Origin: an uncultured Clostridia bacterium
GTDB lineage: Bacteria > Bacillota > Clostridia > TANB77 > CAG-508
Assembly (NCBI GenBank): GCA_934177795.1
Contig: CAKPPS010000018.1
Coordinates: forward strand, 1 to 26,373
Reading direction: 5' to 3'
DNA length: 26,373 bases
Below the pieces are notes generated by a model. That model ran no database searches and was not told the origin of the DNA. It saw nothing but the letters and a program-made list of their open reading frames with translations. The position numbers and the translations under genes are program-made. Shown piece by piece: positions 1-6,288 of the stretch (positions are counted from its first letter, which is position 1; the number at the start of each line of letters is the position of its first letter).

Positions 1-50
1 TCTGTTGATACTCTCATATATAAGCCACATTTTTTCTTTTCATCTTTCAA
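1..50 (-). CDS. Serine site-specific recombinase, N-terminus only
   Basis: Partial gene running off the left edge. Reading leftward from a TTG at 50, the sixteen visible residues are MKDEKKKCGLYMRVST. The block LYMRVST is the signature start of the resolvase/invertase catalytic domain, in which the Ser is the nucleophile that joins DNA 5' ends. A GGAGG lies 8 bases upstream of the TTG and supports this start; an ATG nearby is in a frame that closes quickly. It lies outside the prophage boundary at 659-710, so it belongs to the host chromosome or to a neighbouring integrated element. Whether it is a large serine integrase or a small resolvase cannot be seen. Confidence 0.75.
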   Translation of the reverse strand, partial: MKDEKKKCGLYMRVST

Positions 51-76
51 TTTTCAAACCTCCAATCTAACAAAAA

Positions 77-117
77 AGAGACATCAAAGTACAATACGAG
101 TACTTTTGACATCTCTT
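77..117 (-). terminator. Intrinsic terminator in the recombinase leader
   Basis: A long imperfect stem with AGAGA/TCTCT ends and GTACTtt inner pairs around a short loop is followed, reading leftward, by a run of six T (72-77). It lies between the promoter at 225-252 and the recombinase start at 50, so it either ends a short leader RNA or attenuates the recombinase. Confidence 0.7.
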
Positions 118-181
118 AAATCCGTTTAACAAAATACAATATAATTGTAATATAATATAAATTTTTCAAAGTGCTCGTAAA

Positions 182-209
182 CATATAGCTTTTGACGAAC
201 AGCTATATG
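182..209 (-). ncRNA. Leader hairpin with possible pseudoknot
   Basis: Nine-base perfect stem CATATAGCT/AGCTATATG with a 10-base loop. On the minus-strand RNA the loop begins GUUCGU, which can pair with ACGAGC a few bases downstream of the stem (one G-U), giving an H-type pseudoknot. It lies just downstream of the promoter at 225-252 and upstream of the terminator at 77-117. I do not recognise a known riboswitch or type III antitoxin in it. Confidence 0.4.
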
Positions 210-224
210 CAATTAATTGGCTAT

Positions 225-252
225 ATTATATCACGATTTAAAGAAATGTCAA
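225..252 (-). promoter_or_regulatory. Sigma-A-type promoter, TTGACA-N16-TATAAT
   Basis: Consensus -35 (247-252) and -10 (225-230) hexamers on the minus strand with a 16-base spacer. It starts 11 bases after the stop of the 263-541 gene and fires leftward into the hairpin, terminator and recombinase start. Confidence 0.65.
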
Positions 253-262
253 TTTTTAACAA

Positions 263-541
263 TTATATATTTTTTAAATATTCTTCTAATTCTGATAATT
301 TAATTTTTTTCGTTAAATTAGAAATATACGCATCATTTGAATAATTGAAAACTAATAAAGTAATGTTTTTAATTACCACTCTATGTAGTTCAATATATGT
401 AAGATTAGTTTTTTCTAGTTTTCTAATGCTACCATTTATAAAAATAGGGATAACTTTAGCAAACTCACATATAAATTCTAGTCTTTGTTTTAGACATTCT
501 TCAAATTGTAATTCTTGTTTAATTATTTTCAATTCTAACAC
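263..541 (-). CDS. Hypothetical protein, 92 aa
   Basis: Open frame starting with GTG at 541. A TTG three codons in is better spaced from the AAGGA upstream and could be the real start. The product is a soluble-looking alpha/beta protein with no signal peptide or obvious membrane segment and no family I recognise. It lies left of the tRNA-Leu remnant, so on the non-phage side of the attachment site, between the tRNA terminator (587-617) and the recombinase promoter. The composition is AT-rich like its neighbours. Coding status is probable rather than certain because the ribosome site is weak. Confidence 0.5.
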   Translation of the reverse strand: MLELKIIKQELQFEECLKQRLEFICEFAKVIPIFINGSIRKLEKTNLTYIELHRVVIKNITLLVFNYSNDAYISNLTKKIKLSELEEYLKNI

Positions 542-586
542 AATCCTTTCGATTGGATGATTTTAATATTGTTTTAGACAACAAAA

Positions 587-617
587 AAATCAACCAGATT
601 TTATTTCTGATTGATTT
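587..617 (-). terminator. Intrinsic terminator downstream of the tRNA-Leu
   Basis: Stem AAATCAAcCAGA paired with TCTGaTTGATTT, flanked by T-rich tracts on both sides, so it could work in either direction. On the minus strand the T-run at 583-589 follows it. It lies 42 bases after the tRNA 3' end, as expected for the host tRNA terminator. Confidence 0.7.
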
Positions 618-658
618 TTATACCTATCTGTTCATTTTAATTCGAACAAAAACGTCAT

Positions 659-710
659 TGGTGCGGATGAGAGGACTCGAACCTCCACGCCGTTGGCACT
701 GGTTCCTAAG
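659..710 (-). tRNA. 3' half of tRNA-Leu(UAG): attachment-site remnant (attR)
   Basis: Reading leftward: anticodon loop CTTAGGA (anticodon TAG), 3' anticodon strand ACCAG, a long class II variable region, T-arm with TTCGAGT loop, acceptor 3' strand CATCCGC, discriminator A and an encoded CCA. The 5' half is missing: the bases to the right (from 711) cannot pair with the anticodon 3' strand. A tRNA cut exactly at the anticodon loop is the classic footprint of a tRNA-targeting integrase. Phage DNA lies to the right. The complete tRNA and the integrase gene should lie at the other end of the prophage, beyond the window. Confidence 0.85.
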
Positions 711-874
711 AGCTATTGTGGATTAATCTGTACTTTTTACACATTTTTACATTTTTTTATATTTTCTTACAAATCTCTATTTAAAGCCTTTTTTAACTAA
801 TTCTTAAAATTCTATTTTATGTATTTTCCTTTCGTTTTTTATAACTTTTCTTTGGCGTTGCATTAAAAATTGCA

Positions 875-1039
875 TTAAAATTTAATATCTAAAATACCTA
901 GTAAATATAATTTTATTGCTAAATTATTATTTAAAAAAATAGTATTTATTTCTTCTTCAGTAAACAATTTTTTATTTTCTGTTATCCTTTCTTCAATAAT
1001 TCTTTGCATTTTCATTATTTCATCTTCTACTATATTCAT
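875..1039 (-). CDS. Small hypothetical protein, 54 aa
   Basis: ATG at 1039 with AAGGAG 10 bases upstream and TAA at 875. The product starts MNIVEDEIMKMQRIIEER, is charged and helical in its first half, and has a hydrophobic tail (AIKLYLLGILDIKF). It is the last phage ORF before the tRNA remnant; the 164 bases between it and the remnant hold no gene I can support. A weak promoter-like pair (TTGCCC, then TTATAT 17 bases on) lies upstream. No family recognised. Confidence 0.55.
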   Translation of the reverse strand: MNIVEDEIMKMQRIIEERITENKKLFTEEEINTIFLNNNLAIKLYLLGILDIKF

Positions 1040-1154
1040 TACTACATATCTCCTTCTTTATTTTTTAGAGCTCTGATGTATAAATATAATTTTTCTTGTT
1101 GCATTTGGGCAACATTTTATGAAACTGCCATTTTTGTTTATGAAAATAAAAAAC

Positions 1155-1171
1155 GACACTATTAAAGTGTC
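1155..1171 (-). terminator. Intrinsic terminator of the Xre gene
   Basis: Six-base perfect stem GACACT/AGTGTC with a 5-base loop, followed leftward by a T-run. It overlaps the last base pairs of the regulator's TGA stop. Confidence 0.7.
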
Positions 1172-1370
1172 ATTTTTCTATTTTGTATAATTCTTCTATG
1201 TCTACTTTTAATGCTTTAGCTATCATTATCATTGTTGACAATTTTGGATCTCTTTCTTGTCTTTCTATTTTACTTAAATGTCCTTTGCTAATACCAGACA
1301 GTTCTGCTAAAGTTTCTAATGTCATATTCTGTTTTAATCTTATTTTTCTAACTAGAATTTCTATTTTCAT
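1170..1370 (-). CDS. Xre-family helix-turn-helix regulator, 66 aa
   Basis: Almost the whole protein is one Cro/C1-type HTH domain. Helices 2-3 are in MTLETLAELSGISKGHLSKIE (residues 16-36), followed by the typical RDPKLSTMIMIAKALKVDIEELY. It binds DNA as a small repressor. GGTGAT lies 5 bases before the ATG at 1370. It sits in the accessory zone between the Panacea pair and the attachment site, not in an early lysogeny module, so it more likely regulates neighbouring cargo than being the master CI repressor. It is followed at once by its own terminator. Confidence 0.85.
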   Translation of the reverse strand: MKIEILVRKIRLKQNMTLETLAELSGISKGHLSKIERQERDPKLSTMIMIAKALKVDIEELYKIEK

Positions 1371-1416
1371 AAAATCACCAATTTTAGTATGTCCAATTAA
1401 TTTATCTTTTATGAAA

Positions 1417-1593
1417 CTATATTTTTCTAATTAATTCTTTAAAACTATATGCCTCTTTATGACATGCTAATGTAAATACACTAAATAAGCAATTATTATG
1501 TGCATAGTTGTCCCATTCATCCCTATTTACTTTAGGATTATTCTTTATATACTTTTTAAATTCTTTTAAACTTCTTTTATAATAATTAATCAT
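1417..1593 (-). CDS. Small hypothetical protein, 58 aa
   Basis: ATG at 1593, TAG at 1417. The product is compositionally protein-like, with a basic amphipathic start (MINYYKRSLKEFKKYIK) and a mid-section REEW-like motif (NRDEWDNYAHNNCLF). I see no good ribosome site before the ATG, so the start is uncertain and the gene could be a 5'-truncated remnant. It lies just upstream of the Xre gene and after the terminator of the Panacea pair. It resembles small ORFs that sit next to Xre regulators in Firmicutes, but I cannot name the family. Confidence 0.45.
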   Translation of the reverse strand: MINYYKRSLKEFKKYIKNNPKVNRDEWDNYAHNNCLFSVFTLACHKEAYSFKELIRKI

Positions 1594-1627
1594 AAAATTA
1601 TTATTAGCATTTTTTTGAAATATATGT

Positions 1628-1662
1628 AAAAAAGAGCTAGAATATTTTCTAAACTCTTTTTA
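1628..1662 (-). terminator. Intrinsic terminator after the Panacea gene
   Basis: Stem AAAAAGAG/CTCTTTTT with inner TTAGAA/TTCTA pairs, followed leftward by TTTTT. It ends the two-gene unit that starts at the promoter at 3077-3105. Confidence 0.65.
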
Positions 1663-1743
1663 CTTTTATATAATTTAGTAACAATTTTATTATAACATAT
1701 TAATATTAAAAATTTTGTCGAAATTTGAAAATGAAATCCAATT

Positions 1744-2166
1744 TTATTCTCCATAACATTTCATTATATCCTCATCTAAAATTGGATTACTTGAAAATTC
1801 ATATGGTTTTAATCCGCATCTTGCTTTTATCCAAGGAAGTTCTGAATGTGTTAATTTTTCTAGTTCATTTCCTGAGTATTTTCCATATACACTATAAATT
1901 ACATCTAAAAAATCAGTAATATCTTTTTCTATTTCTCCAATTTCATTTGTCTCTGAAAAATTTTTATAATTTTTCATACTATCAAATAGAGTTCTAAAGA
2001 CTGGCCCATGTATCCATGCTTGTGGATTTTCCTCAAATAATTTTTGTCCCTTATTTTTTACCATATACCATGAATATGCATAATATACTAACTTTTGTAT
2101 TTGTATATCTGTTAAATTTGAATTTTTATATAAGAAATATTGACCTATTATTGTAGCATTTAACAT
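1744..2166 (-). CDS. Panacea/DUF4065 (SocA-like) protein, candidate antitoxin
   Basis: 140 aa. The start LNATIIGQYFLYKN, then LTDIQIQKLVYYAYSWYMV (residues 18-36) and PQAWIHGPVFRTLFDSMKNY (about 48-67) are the hallmark of the DUF4065 'Panacea' domain: a helix that reads KL.YYA and a W.GPV..L block. In known pairs this domain neutralises very different toxins encoded beside it. The ATG directly follows the TAA of the upstream gene, with GAGGTGG as ribosome site, so the two are translationally coupled. The neighbour would be the cognate toxin. Lone DUF4065 proteins can be proteolysis adaptors, so antitoxin function is an inference from the pairing. Confidence 0.85.
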   Translation of the reverse strand: MLNATIIGQYFLYKNSNLTDIQIQKLVYYAYSWYMVKNKGQKLFEENPQAWIHGPVFRTLFDSMKNYKNFSETNEIGEIEKDITDFLDVIYSVYGKYSGNELEKLTHSELPWIKARCGLKPYEFSSNPILDEDIMKCYGE

Positions 2167-2970
2167 TTAGACCACCTCTTTCCTTTCTATATATTTTTCT
2201 ACAAATTTTTTGCCTTCTTCTGTTAACTTTATAATTTTATCATCTTCTGATGGTTCAATTATATTTAAAAATTTCAAGCCATCAAAAATTGTATCATATT
2301 TATTTTTAGCAATTTTATCAATTTCATTTTTAGTAAATTTTATATTTTTCTTATTTCTTTTCTTATATCCTTGGATTATCCTACTTCTAAATTTAGCAGT
2401 ATCTATGTATTTTTCATTATATATTACATGCAATAAACTTTTTGCTTCTGTATTTATCATATTATATGTAGCAAAATCTCTTAATTTACTATTTTCCTCT
2501 TCTAATTCTTTTTTATTACACTCCTTACAATTTCTTTGTTTGTCATTCTTTATACCTATACCTAAAAGCATCTTTGTTTCATTTATCGTATTTTCACTAT
2601 CTCTGTTATTTTCCTTTGATATTTTATTCATAAATTCTTTTTGTTGGTTTATACTTTCCATTTCTTCTTTTATATGTTCAGCGGATATCTTTTTATTACC
2701 AAAAGTAAATGAAAAATTCATGCTTTTTAAAATTTCTTTTATGGTACCCCATTTGTGGAAAAACCACAATAAAATTCCTATTCCTAATATAATATATATC
2801 AATATATAAATATTATTAAATATATTACTAATGTTTTCAAATTCATTTACATCATTAAAAACATTAAATCTTAAAAAAATTTTTAATATGAGTGGAAGTA
2901 TAAAAGGTATAATAAAAATAATTAAAATAACTATCGTCATCTTTAGTACAGAGCTTAAAAAGTTTTTCAT
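2167..2970 (-). CDS. Membrane protein with C-terminal winged-helix-like domain, candidate toxin partner
   Basis: 267 aa. Two hydrophobic segments (about residues 8-33 and 50-70) make a membrane hairpin. A helical linker with a CKEC pair near residue 147 follows, and then a basic C-terminal region ending KLTEEGKKFVEKYIE, which looks like a winged-helix 'wing plus recognition' module. GGAGG lies well placed before the ATG at 2970. It forms a tight two-gene unit with the downstream DUF4065 gene, with its own promoter and terminator, between lysis genes and attachment site where temperate phages carry defence or addiction cargo. I do not recognise the family. Membrane damage or phage-sensing roles are inference. 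Confidence 0.7.
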   Translation of the reverse strand: MKNFLSSVLKMTIVILIIFIIPFILPLILKIFLRFNVFNDVNEFENISNIFNNIYILIYIILGIGILLWFFHKWGTIKEILKSMNFSFTFGNKKISAEHIKEEMESINQQKEFMNKISKENNRDSENTINETKMLLGIGIKNDKQRNCKECNKKELEEENSKLRDFATYNMINTEAKSLLHVIYNEKYIDTAKFRSRIIQGYKKRNKKNIKFTKNEIDKIAKNKYDTIFDGLKFLNIIEPSEDDKIIKLTEEGKKFVEKYIERKEVV

Positions 2971-3076
2971 TATATTTCCTCCACCATTATTTTATCATAA
3001 AAAAATTATTTTTCAATACCTTTTTATTTTCTTGTTTTTCTTTAAAATCAAGCCCAAAACCGACCTCTCAAAATCA

Positions 3077-3105
3077 ATTTTAAGCTGTTTTTATTTTCAA
3101 GTCAA
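3077..3105 (-). promoter_or_regulatory. Promoter of the Panacea pair, TTGACT-N17-TAAAAT
   Basis: -35 at 3100-3105, -10 at 3077-3082, spacer 17, firing leftward. The promoter lies inside a 9-base inverted repeat, AAAATCAAG (3044-3052) and CTTGATTTT (3118-3126), and next to an imperfect palindrome CAAG-N8-CTTG (3107-3122). These are possible operator sites for autoregulation. It makes the cargo independent of the late operon that ends just before it. Confidence 0.7.
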
Positions 3106-3137
3106 CAAGTTATATACCTTGATTTTGGCACAAAAAA

Positions 3138-3168
3138 AGAGGTAGACTAGTTTTACTAATCTACCTCT
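3138..3168 (-). terminator. Terminator of the phage late operon
   Basis: Nine-base perfect stem AGAGGTAGA/TCTACCTCT with additional inner pairs, followed leftward by seven T. It lies 5 bases after the endolysin stop. Confidence 0.85.
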
Positions 3169-3172
3169 AAAA

Positions 3173-4612
3173 TTATATTTTTTTACAATAATTCAAACAT
3201 ATCCAACCTGATTTTGTTAATCCCCAATTACCATTTATTTTAGTTACTGTACATATAACACCTTTTCTATAACCGTTATATTGTCCACCTAATTTTTTGT
3301 TTTGTAATCTTGCATTTGTAGATAATTGTTTATATGTTTTCTTTGAATATTTTGTACTTGCTCCTCTTCTTACATTTATATTAGATGTTACTTTATATTT
3401 TCTTGTACTATATTTATTGCTAGAATTAATTTTAGCAGTACTTTTTGAACTTACAATATAATTAGTTAAGTAATTACTTGAAACCCATTTATTTGTCCCT
3501 ATTTTACTCCAATTTCCACTAGTTTTATATACTGTTACTGCTTGTCCTTTTGATATACTTCCAATTATTGTTCCATTTGGTTTATTTCTTATATTTAATT
3601 TTTTACTATTTGTATTTACATACATAATATATGTATTATTTTTTGTTATTGAACTTGCTTTTGCTCCATTATTTTCTGCATCATTTGAAAATACCCAAAA
3701 ATGTTTATAATTAGCATATTTTTTGAAATTATTTTCTGATACATAAACATTATTACCATTAACTGTTACATTTGCATTTCTACGGCTAGCTGTATTGAAT
3801 TTTCCTGAATACAAATATGGATCATACACTCTTATTATTCCATTATCATTACCTACTAAAACAATATAATGCCCACCTGTTGTAAATAATCCTGAGCCAC
3901 AACTTGCTATAATATAATATTTACTTGTTCCAATCTCATTTTTTTGTTTTAAGTAATTCATTGCTTTATTAAATGAACTTATACTATAAAATTCTTTAAA
4001 ATTAAAATAGTCCGCTACAAAAGAATAAAAACTCCATGCTGTTCCGCTATTTGCAGTTCTATATCCATTATCTACACTTAATCTTGCCATTGTAGTAGGT
4101 AATATTGCACCTTTTGCACTTGAAACTACCATTGCTGTACTTGTTGGACCACAAGCACTAGTCTTCATAGTTTGAGCCTTATTATTTATACTAGAATACA
4201 TTATATTAGCCCATCTACTATCTGCTTGATTATAATATGTTAATCCTTGATATTTACCTAATAATGATAATCCATTTCCAGTATTATCTCCGTCATAACT
4301 TATATCTTCTTGTTCTACTACTGCATCTGTTTCTAATGCTGTTTCATCTGTTATTTCTTTTTCTTCTAATTCTGTACTTTTTATTTCTTCTACAGTAGAT
4401 AAATCTTCATTTTTATTTATTGCCTCTTTTGTTTGTATAGATAACTCTTTTGCTTCTTCTGATACTACAATTTCATTTTTTACTTCTTCAATAACTTCAT
4501 TTTGTAATTCATCTATTGTATTTTTCATTTCATTGTTATCTAAATACATACCACAAAAACAGCTTATCATACCTAATATAAAAGCTATTACTATTAAAAC
4601 TTTCTTTTTCAT
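3173..4612 (-). CDS. Exported endolysin: C39-type peptidase with two SH3 domains
   Basis: 479 aa. Residues 1-23 form a signal or signal-anchor (KKKVLIVIAFILGMISCFCG). An acidic low-complexity linker runs to about 110. Then comes a papain-like C39_2-type peptidase core with catalytic Cys in SACGPTSTAMV (about 153), His in GGHYIVLVG (about 248) and Asp/Asn in VYDPYL (about 264). Two bacterial SH3-like repeats follow: LNIRNKPNG..WSKIG..WVSSNYL and INVRRGAST..WGLTKSGWICLNY, for wall binding. It cleaves peptide cross-links of the host wall. The N-terminal membrane segment suggests Sec export with holin-triggered activation rather than holin-dependent release. AGGAG precedes the ATG at 4612. It is the last gene of the late operon. 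Confidence 0.85.
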   Translation of the reverse strand: MKKKVLIVIAFILGMISCFCGMYLDNNEMKNTIDELQNEVIEEVKNEIVVSEEAKELSIQTKEAINKNEDLSTVEEIKSTELEEKEITDETALETDAVVEQEDISYDGDNTGNGLSLLGKYQGLTYYNQADSRWANIMYSSINNKAQTMKTSACGPTSTAMVVSSAKGAILPTTMARLSVDNGYRTANSGTAWSFYSFVADYFNFKEFYSISSFNKAMNYLKQKNEIGTSKYYIIASCGSGLFTTGGHYIVLVGNDNGIIRVYDPYLYSGKFNTASRRNANVTVNGNNVYVSENNFKKYANYKHFWVFSNDAENNGAKASSITKNNTYIMYVNTNSKKLNIRNKPNGTIIGSISKGQAVTVYKTSGNWSKIGTNKWVSSNYLTNYIVSSKSTAKINSSNKYSTRKYKVTSNINVRRGASTKYSKKTYKQLSTNARLQNKKLGGQYNGYRKGVICTVTKINGNWGLTKSGWICLNYCKKI

Positions 4613-4616
4613 ATTA

Positions 4617-4874
4617 TCACTTCTCCTTTTTTAAAACTTCGATTGAATTTAATATATCAATACTTCTTTTATCATGTTCTTGCATTATATGTTCTTGATT
4701 TTCCATGCTCTTTCTCAATAGCTCTAGTGACTTTGAAGTGTTATCATTTGATTTTTTCATTTCTGTTAATGAATCTTTTATATCTTTTTTGTTACTTACC
4801 CAGTCCCAAATAAAAAGAGCAACGATTATTATCATTACTCCATAATTACTTAACAGATTAACATATTCTACCAT
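4617..4874 (-). CDS. Holin-like single-pass membrane protein (BhlA/UviB type)
   Basis: 85 aa. One membrane segment at residues 12-28 (YGVMIIIVALFIWDWVS) follows a short outside N-terminus, then a long charged, coiled-coil cytoplasmic tail (about 30-85) ending KKEK. This layout and its place 4 bases upstream of the endolysin gene fit the BhlA/UviB group of holin-like proteins, which permeabilise the membrane. A phage-encoded regulator of the holin is the alternative. GGAG lies before the ATG. Confidence 0.7.
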   Translation of the reverse strand: MVEYVNLLSNYGVMIIIVALFIWDWVSNKKDIKDSLTEMKKSNDNTSKSLELLRKSMENQEHIMQEHDKRSIDILNSIEVLKKEK

Positions 4875-4886
4875 TTTTTCTCCTTT

Positions 4887-5351
4887 CTACTCTACAGCTT
4901 GTATCGTTATTTTAGTTCTGTTTGTATATGAAGATATAGTATCATTCTTAGAAGCATAACAATTAAATTGAAAGTAATCTCCTTCTTTTACGTTCAACAA
5001 AACTGGTGATATTGCTACTGTTCTATTTGTTCCATTTAAGCTTGTTATCTCTGATGAATTTAATGCTGTAAGTACTTCTGCTGTATTTTGATATATATCT
5101 ATATTGTACGCCATAGTTTCTCTTGAATTAGCAAAATTAAAACAAACACTTCCACTAACTAATACTTTTTTTATTCCTTTGCCAACATAAATTTTTCCAT
5201 CTTTTAAAGAAAATCCATTTCCTAGTTGACATATGATTTTATTTAGTTCTATTTTATTTTCTCCTGTTAGAGTTAAAGTTGCGTTAGCTGACAATCCAGC
5301 TGAAATAACATTTCTTAAATTTACCTCTTTTTCATAGTTAGGCAATGCCAT
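4887..5351 (-). CDS. Tail-tip / receptor-binding protein, C1q/TNF-like fold
   Basis: 154 aa, beta-rich throughout. The pattern of a conserved 'G..F.L..G.I.V..G..KVLVSGSV.F' block (residues 44-71) followed by a YNIDIYQN strand and a GDYFQFNCYAS strand (near 128-138) matches the jelly-roll of C1q/TNF-like domains, which trimerise at phage fibre tips. It shares that pattern with the 5457-5897 product, so the two look like diverged copies. The ATG at 5351 has AGAGGTG upstream. It is placed between tail hub and lysis genes, where host-range proteins lie. Exact ligand unknown. Confidence 0.6.
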   Translation of the reverse strand: MALPNYEKEVNLRNVISAGLSANATLTLTGENKIELNKIICQLGNGFSLKDGKIYVGKGIKKVLVSGSVCFNFANSRETMAYNIDIYQNTAEVLTALNSSEITSLNGTNRTVAISPVLLNVKEGDYFQFNCYASKNDTISSYTNRTKITIQAVE

Positions 5352-5385
5352 AAGACATCACCTCTTTTCTTTTTATACAATATCC

Positions 5386-5409
5386 GTGTGTGTGTGTGTG
5401 TGTGTGTGT
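5386..5409 (+). repeat. (GT)12 microsatellite
   Basis: An uninterrupted run of 12 GT units ((AC)12 on the coding strand) in the 105-base gap between the two tip-protein genes. A mini-ORF starting with ATG at 5439, with AAAGGA about 9 bases upstream, reads through it as alternating Thr-His. Another frame through the same repeat reads EEINETLVAV then His-Thr repeats, but has no start codon. With 12 units the ATG frame runs on past the next gene's start; other unit numbers close it at different points. None gives an in-frame fusion to the next gene. Confidence 0.95.
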
Positions 5410-5456
5410 ACAGCCACAAGCGTTTCATTGATTTCTTCATTTTTTCAATTCCTTTC

Positions 5457-5897
5457 CTAAATTTTTTCTACAGTCATGTAAGTATATATTCCTCCACCAA
5501 CTGTAAATGCAGTATTAGTGTTGTTAGAAGCTAATTTCATAGTAATTAAATCCCCAACTCTTCCATAAAAAACACTAGGCGTTATAATAAGAGATATAAA
5601 CGCACCAGTTGGAGCATATTGATATGCAGATACAATCCTTGAATTGTTTTTATGCAATTCTATTACTTGTGTAGAACCATTTGAAGCGCCCGTACAAATC
5701 ATATTAGCATTAACTTTATAATAACCCGCTTTTTTTATTTTTATATTTCCATCTGATAATTCAAAACAATCTCCTAAATTGTATTCAATATTTGTCATTG
5801 GAACTTTTACTGCACTATATGCAGTCGATACAGTATAACTAACATTAGAATTAGTTCTTGCTGTAATTATATTTTTATTTTCATAATTAGCTTTCAT
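5457..5897 (-). CDS. Tail-tip / receptor-binding protein, C1q/TNF-like fold (second copy)
   Basis: 146 aa. Beta-rich; NIEYNLGDCFELSDGNIKI followed by KKAGYYKVNANMICTG (residues about 58-73) is the C1q-type 'G.Y.V...' strand pair, and GRVGDLITMKLAS (about 115-127) matches the last core strands. Such domains form trimers that bind host surface ligands at the tail tip. The gene overlaps the end of the 5887-6279 gene by 11 bases and has GAGGAG before the ATG. Together with the 4887-5351 product it probably sets adsorption specificity. Confidence 0.6.
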   Translation of the reverse strand: MKANYENKNIITARTNSNVSYTVSTAYSAVKVPMTNIEYNLGDCFELSDGNIKIKKAGYYKVNANMICTGASNGSTQVIELHKNNSRIVSAYQYAPTGAFISLIITPSVFYGRVGDLITMKLASNNTNTAFTVGGGIYTYMTVEKI

Positions 5898-6279
5898 TTG
5901 TATACACTCCTCTCACTACAAACTCTATTGTTCTACTGGCAGGAACTGCTTGTCCCCAATTGTAAAATTGAATTTTATTTGATATAGTTTCACTTTCTCC
6001 TACTTCTTTATAATGCACATTTTTTATTAATTTTTCTCCCATATAATAAATATCTAAAACATCTTCTCCGACTTTATAATAACAAGGAATTTCATAATCT
6101 GTATTTTCTGCTATTTCTGTTTCTGTTGTTATTATATATGAATTTATTACAATATAATCTGCATTTTCATTTACTACTTCTTTTATTTCATTGACATTGT
6201 CAGCAGTTATTTTATGAACTTCATCTTCAACTAATATCTGTTTTGATATCTTATCTTCAAACGTTATTTTTTTTGACAT
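5887..6279 (-). CDS. Hypothetical tail/baseplate accessory protein, 130 aa
   Basis: Acidic N-terminal half (MSKKITFEDKISKQILVEDE) and a beta-rich C-terminal half with LDIYYMGEKLIKNVHYKEVG (near 75-94) and IEFVVRGVYTNES at the end. That C-terminal form is common in short domains that link phage fibre or collar parts. AGGAGG lies before the ATG at 6279. It sits between the tail hub and the tip proteins and overlaps the latter, so a linker or assembly role in the tip is likely. I cannot name a family. Confidence 0.55.
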   Translation of the reverse strand: MSKKITFEDKISKQILVEDEVHKITADNVNEIKEVVNENADYIVINSYIITTETEIAENTDYEIPCYYKVGEDVLDIYYMGEKLIKNVHYKEVGESETISNKIQFYNWGQAVPASRTIEFVVRGVYTNES

Positions 6280-6288
6280 TTTTTCCTC

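Noticed and set aside
3040..3130. AAAATCAA repeats as a CRISPR-like or attachment array
   Set aside because: Only a few short AT-rich copies, no spacers or regular period. No CRISPR array is seen anywhere in the window.
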